A stretch of DNA of 64,000 bases. It comes from Streptomyces toxytricini (GTDB taxonomy: Bacteria > Actinomycetota > Actinomycetes > Streptomycetales > Streptomycetaceae). The stretch is from contig NZ_BMTY01000003.1 of the NCBI RefSeq assembly GCF_014649915.1, positions 77,778 to 141,777 on the forward strand. Reading direction: 5' to 3'. The translations under genes and the position numbers were made by a program. Shown here one piece after another: positions 7,261-15,773 of this stretch; position 1 is the first letter of the stretch, and the number at the start of each line of letters is the position of its first letter. The notes beneath the pieces were generated by a model. It saw nothing but the letters and a program-made list of their open reading frames with translations. It did no database searches and was not told the DNA's origin.

Positions 7261-7917
7261 TCAGTTGCCCGCCACCGCCTTCACGGCCACCGGCACCGGC
7301 AACGGGCCGGAGACCAGCTCCAGCGTCAGGCCCGCCGTCGCCGGCGTCTCCACCAGTTCCGCCAGCACCGCCGCCACGTCGTCCCGGGGCACCGCCCCGG
7401 GGCCCGTCGCGGCCGCCAGGTCCACCAGGCCGGTCCCCGGTTCGTCCAGCAGCGAGCCGGGCCGCAGCACCGTCCACTCCAGGCCGAGGCGGGTGCGCAG
7501 GTGGTCGTCCGCCTCGCCCTTCGCCCGCAGGTAGGCGTCGAAGACCTCACCGCCCTCGTGGCGGGCGTCCGCGCCCATCGAAGAGACCATCAGGAAGCGG
7601 CGGACACCGGCCCGTTCGGCCGCATCGGCGAAGAGGACCGCCGCGCCGCGGTCCACCGTGTCCTTGCGGGCGGCCCCGCTGCCCGGTCCGGCGCCGGCCG
7701 CGAACACGGCGACGTCCGCGCCGGCCAGGATGCCCGCCACGTGGTCGACGGTGGCCGACTCCAGGTCGCACAGCACCGGTTCGGCGCCCGCCTCTCGCAG
7801 GTCGTCCTCCTGCGTGCGGTCGCGGACGATGCCCGCGACCCCGTACCCGCGCGCGGCGAGCAGCCGCTCAAGCCGCAGCGCGATCCGACCGTGTCCACCC
7901 GCGATGACGATGCGCAT
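7261..7917 (-). CDS. NAD(P)H-binding atypical short-chain dehydrogenase
   Basis: 218 residues. Starts with a Rossmann nucleotide-binding turn, MRIVIAGGHGRIA (GGxGxxA), followed by a basic residue after beta-2 (RDR) suggesting NADP preference. VFAAGAGPGS and FLMVSSMGA follow the NmrA/atypical SDR pattern (family PF13460). No YxxxK pair is obvious; AYLRAK is the nearest. Such proteins act as reductases or redox sensors; the substrate is unknown. Transcribed alone, or with the following gene, on the minus strand. Confidence 0.8.
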   Translation of the reverse strand: MRIVIAGGHGRIALRLERLLAARGYGVAGIVRDRTQEDDLREAGAEPVLCDLESATVDHVAGILAGADVAVFAAGAGPGSGAARKDTVDRGAAVLFADAAERAGVRRFLMVSSMGADARHEGGEVFDAYLRAKGEADDHLRTRLGLEWTVLRPGSLLDEPGTGLVDLAAATGPGAVPRDDVAAVLAELVETPATAGLTLELVSGPLPVPVAVKAVAGN

Positions 7918-7971
7918 GAGGCGACCGTACGACGACCCGGGCCCGCCCGCCCCCGCACGGCCGCCGCCCGC

Positions 7972-9339
7972 TCAGGGGCCCGGCTCCATCCGGCCCTGCC
8001 GGGGCAGGTCGAGGGCCGCCGCGACCGCCGAGTCGCAGTACTCCCGCACCGCGCTCGTACGGGCCACCACGCGCCCCCGGTGCACCACGATCCGGCTGTA
8101 CGCCAGCGAGAGCACTCCGGCGATCCGGTCCCCGCGCACGGCGAGCAGCTCTGCCGGAGCCCCCGGCTCCACCCGCACCTCCGGCAGGCCCATCGCCTCC
8201 CGGGCGGCGGAGCCGACCGCCTCGTACGCCTCCGCGGGCCGCAGCCCGCCCTGGGAGGCCAGCAGGTACGCGGCCTCCAGGGGGTCGCCGCGGCCGACCG
8301 GGTTCCCGGCGTCGCGCAGCGCCCCGCTCCCGGCCGCGACCCGCACCCCGGCTGCCCGCAGCAGCCGCACCGGGGCGGTGCGCAGGCCGCGCCGCTCCAG
8401 GGCCGCGCAGTCGCCCTGCGGCAGGCAGGTCACCCGTACGCCCGCCTCGGCCAGCCGGTCGGCGGCCCGGTGCGCCGCCTCCAGCGGCAGCCGCGACAGC
8501 CCGCCGCAGGGGCCGATCACCACGCCGGTGCGCAGCCCGCGGGCCATGGCGGCGATCCGGGCGAGGCGGTCCGGGTCGCCGCCGTCGGTGTGCAGGTCGA
8601 CGGGGCAGCCGTGCTCGGAGGCGAGGCCGAGGACGGCTTCGAGGTGGCCGGCCGGGTCCGGGTCGAGGTCGGGGCAGCCGCCGACGACCGCGGCGCCCAT
8701 GCGGACGGCGTCCCGGAGCATGGCGCGCCCGTCCGCGCCGGCCGTGCCGGTGAGCAGCCGGGGCACGGCGGCGGCGGTCAGGTCGGTGAGGCCGCGCAGG
8801 GAGCGGCGGGCCTGGAGGACGGCCTCAAGCGGTCCGAGGCCGTGCGCCCCGCCGATCCGGACGTGGGAGCGGACGGCGGTGGCGCCGTGGCCGAGCTGGA
8901 GGAGGGCGGCCTCGGTGGCCCGCCGCTGCACCTCGTCGGGGGCGTAGGAGACGGGCCCGGCGCAGTCGGCGGTCAGGGCCGTGTCCCCGTGGGCGTGCGG
9001 CTCGGCCGGGGCGGGCAGCAGCAGCCAGCCGGTGAGGTCGACGCGGGCCGAGGCGCCGGGGGGCATGCTGCCCGCCGCCCCGACGGCCTGGATGCGGCCG
9101 CCGCCGAGCCGTACGTCGACCAGGCGGCCGTCGGCGAGGCGGGCGCCGGCCAGCAGCAGGGCGGCGGACTCGGCGGCGGCGGCCGCCGCGGGGCCGGGCG
9201 GGCGTCCCGGCCCGGGCCCGCGGCCCCTGGAGGCGTCGGGGGAGGGTGCGCCGCCGGGGGGCCGCGGGGCCTGGCCGCCGCCGTCGCCGCGGCCGTTGCG
9301 GGGGGACGGGGGCGGCTGCGGCGGCTGGCTGTCGGACAT
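7972..9339 (-). CDS. divergent amidohydrolase (cytosine-deaminase-like), active site altered
   Basis: 455 residues. Residues 1-57 are a Pro/Gly-rich extension; the rest aligns by eye with the cytosine deaminase branch of the amidohydrolase superfamily. The first metal motif survives as HAHGDT (H115, H117). Three later sites look changed: the HxxE region reads HTDGGD, the SHC-type histidine motif reads GPCGGLS, and the GSD motif reads GSGALRD. It may therefore be a catalytically altered or dead paralogue. Ends in a region shared with neighbouring metabolic genes; no partner suggests a pathway. Confidence 0.65.
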   Translation of the reverse strand: MSDSQPPQPPPSPRNGRGDGGGQAPRPPGGAPSPDASRGRGPGPGRPPGPAAAAAAESAALLLAGARLADGRLVDVRLGGGRIQAVGAAGSMPPGASARVDLTGWLLLPAPAEPHAHGDTALTADCAGPVSYAPDEVQRRATEAALLQLGHGATAVRSHVRIGGAHGLGPLEAVLQARRSLRGLTDLTAAAVPRLLTGTAGADGRAMLRDAVRMGAAVVGGCPDLDPDPAGHLEAVLGLASEHGCPVDLHTDGGDPDRLARIAAMARGLRTGVVIGPCGGLSRLPLEAAHRAADRLAEAGVRVTCLPQGDCAALERRGLRTAPVRLLRAAGVRVAAGSGALRDAGNPVGRGDPLEAAYLLASQGGLRPAEAYEAVGSAAREAMGLPEVRVEPGAPAELLAVRGDRIAGVLSLAYSRIVVHRGRVVARTSAVREYCDSAVAAALDLPRQGRMEPGP

Positions 9340-9422
9340 CGCGCTCCTGCGGGGGCTCGGGGCGGCGGTCCCGGACCGGTCGGCTCGGCCCGCGGCCCAA
9401 GATCACGCGTTCCGGCGAGCCT

Positions 9423-9585
9423 AGGCCGTCTCCTCCGGATCTTGCCTGACCCACGCCGTCCGGCACCGCGCCTCGCCGCGTTGTCGGGCCGTCCGCGCAC
9501 CCCGGTACGCGGACGGCCCTCCGCCTTGCGGTGCACGGCACCGGACGACGCGGGCTTGACCGGCAAGATCCGAAAGAGACGGCCT
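9423..9585. repeat. 163-base imperfect palindrome in a gene-free gap
   Basis: Outer arms 9423-9446 and 9562-9585 match in 22 of 24 positions in inverted orientation. Inner arms continue imperfectly, and the tip is a perfect 12-bp stem (9486-9497 with 9508-9519). The surrounding gap, 9340-9820, holds no convincing gene; 9600-9770 has a degenerate GCGATGCCCTCC-like pattern. The palindrome could be a long terminator-like hairpin, a non-autonomous mobile element remnant, or a structured RNA. Confidence 0.6.
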
Positions 9586-9820
9586 GGGCGCGGGGCTCCC
9601 GGCATCGCGGAGGAGCGCAATGCCGTACCGCCGTGCCCACCCCCGCGGCTGCCCGCGACAACCGCCGCGATGCCCTCCGCAACGCCCTTCGCGATGCCCT
9701 TCCGGCCCCTGCGCGCCCGGCCGCGGCCCGGTCCGCGAAGGCCCGGCAGGGGCCCCGCGGGCAGGCCCCGGCAATGGATTTGGGCGATCGGCGGGCAACC
9801 GTGTAATGTCTTCCTCGCTC

Positions 9821-9893
9821 GCCCCAATAGCTCAGTCGGTAGAGCGTCTCCATGGTAAGGAGAAGGTCTGCGGTTCGATTCCGCATTGGGGCT
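9821..9893 (+). tRNA. tRNA-Thr(GGT)
   Basis: 73 bases. Acceptor GCCCCAA (9821-9827) pairs with TTGGGGC (9886-9892), discriminator T. D arm AGCTCAGTCGGTAGAGC, anticodon GGT at 9854-9856 in a TCTCC/GGAGA stem, T arm GCGG-TTCGATT-CCGC. No encoded CCA. Confidence 0.95.
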
Positions 9894-9941
9894 CTGGTGA
9901 GAGAGGCCCCCCGCCTTAGGGCGGGGAGCCGATCACATCAA

Positions 9942-10014
9942 AGCGGCGTAGCTCAGTCGGTAGAGCAAGCGGCTCATAATCGCTGTGTCACCGGTTCAAG
10001 TCCGGTCGCCGCTA
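9942..10014 (+). tRNA. tRNA-Met(CAT), elongator type
   Basis: 73 bases. Acceptor AGCGGCG (9942-9948) pairs with CGCCGCT (10007-10013), discriminator A. Anticodon CAT at 9975-9977; T arm CCGG-TTCAAGT-CCGG. It has no C1:A72-type initiator mismatch, so elongator Met is favoured. It lies 48 bases after tRNA-Thr, probably on one transcript. Confidence 0.93.
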
Positions 10015-10019
10015 CCCAC

Positions 10020-10057
10020 AGTAGCCGATTGCGGGGTCGGTCTCCCGATCGGCTACT
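10020..10057 (+). terminator. terminator/attenuator between tRNA-Met and rpmG
   Basis: Perfect 10-bp stem AGTAGCCGAT / ATCGGCTACT (10020-10029 with 10048-10057), followed by CTTTTAT. Confidence 0.7.
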
Positions 10058-10103
10058 CTTTTATGCGTTCGATCCGTCCATTAGTCCGTCAAGGAGCACT
10101 CAC

Positions 10104-10268
10104 GTGGCTGCCACCGACGTCCGCCCGAAGATCACGCTGGCCTGCGTGGAGTGCAAGGAGCGGAACTACATCACCAAGAAGAACCGGCGCAACAACCCGG
10201 ACCGTCTTGAGATGAAGAAGCACTGCCCGCGCTGCAACTCGCACACGGCGCACCGCGAGACCCGCTGA
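10104..10268 (+). CDS. rpmG: 50S ribosomal protein L33 (zinc-binding type)
   Basis: 54 residues, GTG start with AAGGAG upstream. Contains two Cys pairs, CVEC (residues 14-17) and CPRC (41-44), so it is the zinc-ribbon paralogue rather than the zinc-free one. Downstream of tRNA-Thr/tRNA-Met and followed by a terminator hairpin, the conserved streptomycete arrangement. Streptomycetes usually carry a second, Cys-free L33 copy under zinc control elsewhere. Confidence 0.95.
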
Positions 10269-10301
10269 CACCGGCGAAGTCTCCGATTCAGGCAACGTCA
10301 T

Positions 10302-10332
10302 GAGGTCGTCCCCTGCAAAGGGGGGCGGCCTC
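10302..10332 (+). terminator. rpmG terminator
   Basis: Stem GAGGTCGTCCCC / GGGGCGGCCTC (10302-10313 with 10322-10332, one G-T pair and one unpaired base), followed by GTGTCGTTT. Confidence 0.6.
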
Positions 10333-10382
10333 GTGTCGTTTCCGCGATCATTTCCACTTGTTCAACCAGGAGGTAGGGAGCC

Positions 10383-10835
10383 ATGGCGCTCGACCAGTCC
10401 TTCGTCGGGCGGAGCTACCCGCCCACCGATCCCTACGAGGTCGGCCGGGAGAAGATCCGCGAATTCGCGGTGGCTGTCGGGGACGCCCATCCCGTCTACA
10501 CCGACCCCGAGGCCGCCAAGACCGCCGGGTACCCGGACGTGATCGCCCCGCCGACCTTCGTGTTCGCGATCACCTTCGCCGCCGCCGGGCAGGTCGTCGC
10601 CGACCCGCAGCTCGGCCTGGATTACAGCCGCGTCGTGCACGGCGACCAGAAGTTCGCCTACACCCGCCCCGTCCGCGCCGGCGACCGCCTCTCCGTGACC
10701 TCCACCATCGAGGCCGTGAAGACCATGGCGGGCAACGACATCATCGACATCCGCGGCGAGGTCCACGACGAGACCGGCGAACACGTGGTGACGGCGTGGA
10801 CGAAGCTCGTCTCCCGCGCCCCCGAGGAGGCCTGA
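10383..10835 (+). CDS. MaoC-type dehydratase, HadA-like subunit
   Basis: 150 residues. N-terminal MaoC/FAS1-type hot-dog domain (FVGRSYPPTDPYEVGREKIREFA, PPTFVFAITF, VHGDQKFAYTRPVRAGD). It lacks the catalytic D..H pair, as expected for the substrate-binding subunit of a (3R)-hydroxyacyl-ACP dehydratase heterodimer. Strong AGGAGG upstream. The HadB-like partner starts three bases after the stop, so they should form one complex, likely in type II fatty acid elongation. Confidence 0.85.
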   Translation: MALDQSFVGRSYPPTDPYEVGREKIREFAVAVGDAHPVYTDPEAAKTAGYPDVIAPPTFVFAITFAAAGQVVADPQLGLDYSRVVHGDQKFAYTRPVRAGDRLSVTSTIEAVKTMAGNDIIDIRGEVHDETGEHVVTAWTKLVSRAPEEA

Positions 10836-10837
10836 CG

Positions 10838-11266
10838 ATGACCGCGCAGATCAAGTACGACGACGTCGAGGTCGGCACCGAGCTGCCCGCCGCGTCCTTC
10901 CCCGTGACCCGCGCCACCCTCGTGCAGTACGCCGGCGCCTCCGGCGACTTCAACCCGATCCACTGGAACGAGCGGTTCGCCAAGGAGGTCGGCCTGCCCG
11001 ACGTCATCGCCCACGGCATGTTCACCATGGCCCAGGCGATCCGCGTCGTCACCGACTGGGCCGGCGACCCCGGCGCCGTCGTCGAGTACGGCGTCCGCTT
11101 CACCAATCCCGTGGTCGTCCCCGACGACGGCACCGGCGCCGTGATCGACGTCACCGCCAAGGTGGCCGCCAAGCTCGACGGCAACCAGGTCCGCGTCGAC
11201 CTCGTCGCCACCGCCGCCGGCCAGAAGGTCCTCGGCCGCTCCCGCGCCGTCGTCGCCCTCGCCTGA
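10838..11266 (+). CDS. MaoC-type dehydratase, HadB-like catalytic subunit
   Basis: 142 residues. Carries the hydratase-2 motif GASGDFNPIHWN with catalytic D37 and H42, followed by VIAHGMFTMAQ. It dehydrates (3R)-hydroxyacyl-ACP (or CoA) thioesters together with the preceding subunit. Coupled to it: TGACG then ATG, with GAGGAGG inside the upstream gene's end. Hairpin 11300-11344 probably ends this transcript. Confidence 0.87.
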   Translation: MTAQIKYDDVEVGTELPAASFPVTRATLVQYAGASGDFNPIHWNERFAKEVGLPDVIAHGMFTMAQAIRVVTDWAGDPGAVVEYGVRFTNPVVVPDDGTGAVIDVTAKVAAKLDGNQVRVDLVATAAGQKVLGRSRAVVALA

Positions 11267-11299
11267 CCGGCCGCCACACCGGCACCGGCACCGGCACCC

Positions 11300-11344
11300 G
11301 TACGGTCCGTGGCCCCGCAGGGATGCGGGGGGCACGGACCGTAC
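11300..11344 (+). terminator. hairpin ending the hadAB transcript and overlapping the murB -10
   Basis: Outer stem GTACGGTCCGTG / CACGGACCGTAC (11300-11311 with 11333-11344) is perfect, with an inner CCCCGC/GCGGGG stem. The right arm runs into TACTCT (11342-11347), the likely murB -10, seven bases before the murB GTG. Confidence 0.6.
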
Positions 11345-11354
11345 TCTTGTCCAC

Positions 11355-12410
11355 GTGCAGGAACTCCACGACGCCCCCCTCGCCCCCCTGACCACCTTCC
11401 GCCTCGGCGGCCCCGCCACCCGGCTGGTCACCGCGACCACCGACGCCGAAGTGGTCGAGACCGTCCGCGCCGCGGACGAGAGCGGCACCCCGCTCCTCGT
11501 CATCGGCGGCGGCAGCAACCTGGTCATCGGCGACCGCGGCTTCGACGGCACCGCCCTGCGCATCGCCACCACCGGCTTCCACCTCGACGGCACCCGCCTG
11601 GAGCTCGCCGCCGGCGAGAACTGGTCCGACGCCGTCGCCCGCACCGTCGAAGCCGGCCTCGCCGGCATCGAATGCCTCGCCGGAATCCCCGGCTCCGCCG
11701 GTGCGACCCCGATCCAGAACGTCGGCGCGTACGGCCAGGAGGTCTGCGACACCATCACGGAGGTCGTCGCATACGACCGCCTCCGGCGCGAGACGGTCAC
11801 CCTGAGCGCCGCCCAGTGCGCCTTCGCGTACCGCGACAGCCTCTTCAAGCACGAGCCCGACCGGTACGTCGTCCTCCGCGTCCGCTTCGAGCTGGAGGAC
11901 GCCGGCGGGATGTCCGCGCCGATCAAGTACCCGGAGACCGCCCGCGCCCTCGGCGTCGAAGCCGGAGACCGCGTCCCGGCAGCCACCGCCCGCGAGACCG
12001 TCCTGCGGCTGCGCGCCGGCAAGGGCATGGTCCTCGACCCCGACGACCACGACACCTGGTCCGCCGGGTCCTTCTTCCACAATCCGATCCTCGGCGACGA
12101 GGCCTTCGCCGCCTTCCTCGCCCGCGTCGAAGCCCGCCTCGGCACAGGCACCGTCCCGCCCGCCTACCCCGCCGGCGACGGCCGCACCAAGACCAGCGCC
12201 GCCTGGCTCATCGACAAGGCCGGCTTCACCAAGGGCTACGGCACCGGCCCGGCCCGCATCTCCACCAAGCACACCCTCGCCCTGACCAACCGCGGCGAGG
12301 CCACCACCGAGGACCTCCTCGCCCTCGCCCGCGAAGTCGTCGCCGGCGTCCGCGAGGCCTTCGGCGTCACCCTCGTCAACGAGCCGGTGACGGTCGGCGT
12401 CAGCCTCTGA
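11355..12410 (+). CDS. murB: UDP-N-acetylmuramate dehydrogenase
   Basis: 351 residues. Reduces UDP-GlcNAc-enolpyruvate to UDP-MurNAc with NADPH in cytoplasmic peptidoglycan synthesis. FAD-binding motifs are visible: VIGGGSNLVIGD (about 50-61), GIPGSAGATPIQNVGAYGQE (about 113-132). Catalytic serine segment AGSFFHNP and the C-terminal WLIDKAGFTKG are typical. GTG start is chosen because TACTCT lies seven bases upstream with no Shine-Dalgarno, suggesting a leaderless transcript. Position beside hadAB and add matches streptomycete gene order. Confidence 0.95.
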   Translation: MQELHDAPLAPLTTFRLGGPATRLVTATTDAEVVETVRAADESGTPLLVIGGGSNLVIGDRGFDGTALRIATTGFHLDGTRLELAAGENWSDAVARTVEAGLAGIECLAGIPGSAGATPIQNVGAYGQEVCDTITEVVAYDRLRRETVTLSAAQCAFAYRDSLFKHEPDRYVVLRVRFELEDAGGMSAPIKYPETARALGVEAGDRVPAATARETVLRLRAGKGMVLDPDDHDTWSAGSFFHNPILGDEAFAAFLARVEARLGTGTVPPAYPAGDGRTKTSAAWLIDKAGFTKGYGTGPARISTKHTLALTNRGEATTEDLLALAREVVAGVREAFGVTLVNEPVTVGVSL

Positions 12411-12428
12411 AGGAGCCCCGGCGCCGCC

Positions 12429-12851
12429 ATGCACTGCCCACTGCACGGGGCCGGAACGGACCCCGCCCGCCTGGTGGGACGCACGATCCGGCGGATCGTC
12501 GCGTCCTGGCACGTCTGCGAGGGGGAGCGCTCCGAGGCCCCCCTCGACGTCTGGCTGATCGACAGCGAAGGCGACTCCACCCGCATCAGCACCGGCTCCG
12601 ACCGGTGCCTCATCGTCGAGTCCGCCGCCCCCCACGAGCCGTACGACATGGGGGAGTGGGGCCGCATCGACGTCGGCGAAGACCTCGGCGACCACGCCCT
12701 CCTGCCCCACGTCGGCGCCACCGTCGCCGGCGTCGCCGAATACGCCGCGCCCGGCGCCGGGCGCGCCCGCCTGGAGCTCTCCTTCGAGGACGGCGCCCGC
12801 GTGCGCGCCGACTGCTGGCAGGGCGACCTCCGGCTCACCCGCGCCCGCTGA
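12429..12851 (+). CDS. conserved hypothetical protein
   Basis: 140 residues, soluble and mostly beta-like, with early Cys/His (MHCPLHGAG) and three later Cys. Pattern VWLIDSEGDSTRISTGSDRCLIVES suggests a small beta-barrel-like domain. AAGGAG lies 11 bases before the ATG, and the gene follows murB by 18 bases, so it is probably in the same transcript. I do not recognise a family. Confidence 0.65.
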   Translation: MHCPLHGAGTDPARLVGRTIRRIVASWHVCEGERSEAPLDVWLIDSEGDSTRISTGSDRCLIVESAAPHEPYDMGEWGRIDVGEDLGDHALLPHVGATVAGVAEYAAPGAGRARLELSFEDGARVRADCWQGDLRLTRAR

Positions 12852-12881
12852 ACCCGGGGCCCGCCGGGCCCGGGGGAGCCC

Positions 12882-12904
12882 GGACAGGCCCCCAGGGCCT
12901 GTCC
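12882..12904. terminator. bidirectional terminator between convergent genes
   Basis: GGACAGGCC / GGCCTGTCC (12882-12890 with 12896-12904), next to further GC palindromes, between two convergent stop codons. Confidence 0.55.
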
Positions 12905-13923
12905 TAAGTCGCCAGCCAGTGGTCGATCCCCGCCAGCAGCTTGTCCTGCACCTCGTGCGGCGCCGCCGACCCCCGCACCGACTGGCGCGCAAGCTCCGCC
13001 AGCTCCGCGTCCGTGAACCCGTGGTGCCGGCGGGCGATCTCGTACTGCGCGGCCAGCCGCGACCCGAACAGCAGCGGGTCGTCCGCACCCAGCGCCATCG
13101 GCACCCCCGCCTCGAACAGCGTCCGCAGCGGCACGTCCTCCGGCCGCTCGTACACCCCGAGCGCCACGTTCGACGCGGGGCACACCTCGCACGTCACCCC
13201 CGCGTCCGCCAGCCGCCGCAGCAGCGCCGGATCCTCCGCGGCCCGCACCCCGTGCCCGATCCGCGCGGCATGCAGATCGTCCAGGCAGTCCCGCACCGAA
13301 GCCGGGCCCGTCAGCTCGCCGCCGTGCGGCGCGGCCAGCAGACCGCCCTCCCGGGCGATCGCGAACGCCCGGTCGAAGTCGCGGGCCATGCCGCGGCGCT
13401 CGTCGTTCGACAGCCCGAAGCCGACGATGCCCCGGTCGGCGTACCGGACGGCGAGGCGGGCCAGCGTACGGGCGTCGAGGGGGTGCTTCATGCGGTTCGC
13501 GGCGAGCAGCACGCGGATCCCGAGGCCCGTGTCCCGCGACGCCGACTCGACCGCGTCGAGGATCACCTCCACCGCCGGGATCAGCCCGCCCAGGTGCGGG
13601 GCGTACGAGGTCGGGTCGACCTGGATCTCCAGCCAGCCGCCCCCGTCGCGGACGTCCTCCTCCGCCGCCTCCCGCACCAGCCGCCGGATGTCCTCCGGCC
13701 CGCGCAGGCACGACCGGGCGGCGTCGTACAGCCGCTGGAAGCGGAACCAGCCGCGCTCGTCGGTGGCGCGGAGTTTCGGGGGCTCCCCGGCGGTCAGCGC
13801 GTCCGGGAGGCGCACGCCGTACTTGTCGGCGAGCTCCAGCAGGGTCGACGGGCGCATGGACCCGGTGAAGTGCAGGTGCAGGTGGGCCTTCGGCAGAAGC
13901 GTGAGATCGCGTACGTGCTCCAT
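12904..13923 (-). CDS. add: adenosine deaminase
   Basis: 339 residues. Hydrolytic deamination of adenosine or deoxyadenosine to inosine. All catalytic motifs are present: HLHLH (H16, H18), HGGE (H200, E203), IGHG (H224), CPASN, and GADDP (D281). The FTGSM variant in place of the usual LEGS after the first motif marks the actinobacterial subgroup. Transcribed after the aminotransferase on the minus strand but separated by a terminator hairpin, so likely independently expressed. Confidence 0.92.
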   Translation of the reverse strand: MEHVRDLTLLPKAHLHLHFTGSMRPSTLLELADKYGVRLPDALTAGEPPKLRATDERGWFRFQRLYDAARSCLRGPEDIRRLVREAAEEDVRDGGGWLEIQVDPTSYAPHLGGLIPAVEVILDAVESASRDTGLGIRVLLAANRMKHPLDARTLARLAVRYADRGIVGFGLSNDERRGMARDFDRAFAIAREGGLLAAPHGGELTGPASVRDCLDDLHAARIGHGVRAAEDPALLRRLADAGVTCEVCPASNVALGVYERPEDVPLRTLFEAGVPMALGADDPLLFGSRLAAQYEIARRHHGFTDAELAELARQSVRGSAAPHEVQDKLLAGIDHWLAT

Positions 13924-14130
13924 CTGGAGATCCTGCCGTACCGCGGCGCTCGGCGGGAGGGTTTTCCCGATCGGGGTCGCGCCCGAACGCGGGATCGGTG
14001 GTGGTGGCCGGCCGCTGCGCGGAGCCGTGCCCCACCCCGCCCCTTCCCGAAACCGGGGCCCGCGGCCCCGGACCCCGCCGGGGCTCCGCCCGGACCGCGC
14101 GCCTCAACGCCGGGGGCCCCGGAAAACGAC

Positions 14131-14166
14131 GGAGCGGCGCCGCCCCCGTGGGGACGGCGCCGCTCC
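14131..14166 (-). terminator. terminator of the aminotransferase gene
   Basis: 12-bp stem GGAGCGGCGCCG / CGGCGCCGCTCC (14131-14142 with 14155-14166), eleven bases after the stop codon on the minus strand. Confidence 0.6.
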
Positions 14167-14176
14167 GGAGCGGGGG

Positions 14177-15403
14177 TCAGGCCTTGGCCTCGGCCAGGAG
14201 CTTCTGGATGCGGGACACGCCCTCGACCAGGTCCTCGTCGCCCAGGGCGTACGACAGGCGCAGGTAGCCCGGGGTGCCGAAGGCCTCGCCCGGGACGACC
14301 GCGACCTCGACCTCGTCCAGGATCAGCGCGGCCAGCTCGACGGAGGTCTGCGGGCGCTTGCCGCGGATCTCCTTGCCGAGCAGCTCCTTGACCGACGGGT
14401 ACGCGTAGAAGGCGCCCTCGGGGACCGGGCAGAACACGCCGTCGATCTCGTTCAGCATCCGGACCATCGTCTGGCGGCGGCGGTCGAAGGCCTTCCGCAT
14501 CTCCGCGACCGCGTCCAGGTCGCCCGAGACGGCGGCGATCGCGGCGGCCTGCGCCACGTTGGAGACGTTGGAGGTGGCGTGCGACTGGAGGTTCGTCGCG
14601 GCCTTGACCACGTCCTGCGGGCCGATGACCCAGCCGACGCGCCAGCCGGTCATCGCGTACGTCTTCGCGACGCCGTTGACGATGATGCACTTGTCGCGCA
14701 GCGCCGGGACCAGCACCGGCAGCGAGGTGAACTTCGCGTCGCCGTAGACCAGGTGCTCGTAGATCTCGTCCGTCAGGACCCACAGCCCGTGCTCGGCGGC
14801 CCACTCGCCGATCGCCTTCGCGTCCTCCTCGCCGTAGACCGCGCCGGTCGGGTTCGAGGGGGAGACGAAGAGGAGGACCTTGGTGCGCTCCGTGCGCGCC
14901 GCCTCCAGTTGCTCGACGGAGACCCGGTAGCCGGTGGTCTCGTCGGCGACGACCTCGACCGGCACGCCGCCGGCCAGGCGGATGGACTCCGGGTAGGTGG
15001 TCCAGTACGGGGCCGGGACGATGACCTCGTCACCCGGGTCGAGGATCGCGGCGAAGGCGTTGTAGATGGCCTGCTTGCCGCCGTTCGTGACCAGCACCTG
15101 CGAGGGGTCGACCTCGTAGCCGGAGTCGCGGAGCGTCTTCTCGGCGACGGCCTTCTTCAGCTCGGGCAGGCCGCCCGCCGGCGTGTAGCGGTGGAACTTC
15201 GGGTCGCGGCAGGCCTCGACCGCCGCCTCGACGATGTAGTCCGGGGTCGGGAAGTCGGGCTCGCCCGCACCGAAGCCGATGACCGGGCGCCCGGCGGCCT
15301 TCAGGGCCTTGGCCTTGGCGTCGACGGCGAGGGTGGCGGACTCGGAGATGGCGCCGATACGGGCGGACACGCGGCGCTCGGAGGAAGGCGTTGCAGAGGT
15401 CAT
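14177..15403 (-). CDS. aspC: pyridoxal-phosphate aminotransferase (aspartate type)
   Basis: 408 residues from the ATG at 15401-15403; upstream in-frame sequence is not family-like. Class I fold-type aminotransferase: GAGEPDF near residues 45-51, SNPTG (N184), TDEIY (D212), PLP Schiff-base lysine K247 in [16 protein letters not shown], and YLRLSYA near the C-terminus for the substrate carboxylate. Transfers the amino group between aspartate and 2-oxoglutarate. It lies next to tRNA-Trp/secE, as in other streptomycetes. Confidence 0.92.
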   Translation of the reverse strand: MTSATPSSERRVSARIGAISESATLAVDAKAKALKAAGRPVIGFGAGEPDFPTPDYIVEAAVEACRDPKFHRYTPAGGLPELKKAVAEKTLRDSGYEVDPSQVLVTNGGKQAIYNAFAAILDPGDEVIVPAPYWTTYPESIRLAGGVPVEVVADETTGYRVSVEQLEAARTERTKVLLFVSPSNPTGAVYGEEDAKAIGEWAAEHGLWVLTDEIYEHLVYGDAKFTSLPVLVPALRDKCIIVNGVAKTYAMTGWRVGWVIGPQDVVKAATNLQSHATSNVSNVAQAAAIAAVSGDLDAVAEMRKAFDRRRQTMVRMLNEIDGVFCPVPEGAFYAYPSVKELLGKEIRGKRPQTSVELAALILDEVEVAVVPGEAFGTPGYLRLSYALGDEDLVEGVSRIQKLLAEAKA

Positions 15404-15595
15404 GCGGCCATCGTCCCAGACGGCCTGCGGCGGCGGCACACCGTTCCGGACACCGGACGGACCGGCCGGATCACGCGCTCCGTTCGACGTCAGGGCCTCG
15501 AGCACGTACACTCACCTGTCGTTGGACCTCGCCGACCACTCCAGAGCGTGAGCACTCCGTGCACTCGCCCGGATGCGGTAGGTTGGGGTGCACAT

Positions 15596-15668
15596 AGGGT
15601 CGTAGCTCAATTGGTAGAGCACTGGTCTCCAAAACCAGCGGTTGGGGGTTCGAGTCCCTCCGGCCCTG
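15596..15668 (+). tRNA. tRNA-Trp(CCA)
   Basis: 73 bases. Acceptor AGGGTCG / CGGCCCT (with a T-G pair), discriminator G. Anticodon CCA at 15629-15631 in the CTGGT/ACCAG stem. It lies about 100 bases upstream of secE, the conserved actinomycete order, and may be co-transcribed with it. Confidence 0.95.
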
Positions 15669-15773
15669 CTCCACACTCCTTCTCGGATGTGTGCGCAGGT
15701 ACGTACTTCGATGCAACGCCGTGCGGCGCAACCGGGCGCGGCCACGGCCCCGACCCGGATTCAGGTGAGAGAC

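Noticed and set aside
9596..9800. Short frames with a KGIAKGVAEGIAA-like stretch in the gap before tRNA-Thr
   Set aside because: The pattern comes from a degenerate GC-rich repeat; no start or ribosome site supports a gene.
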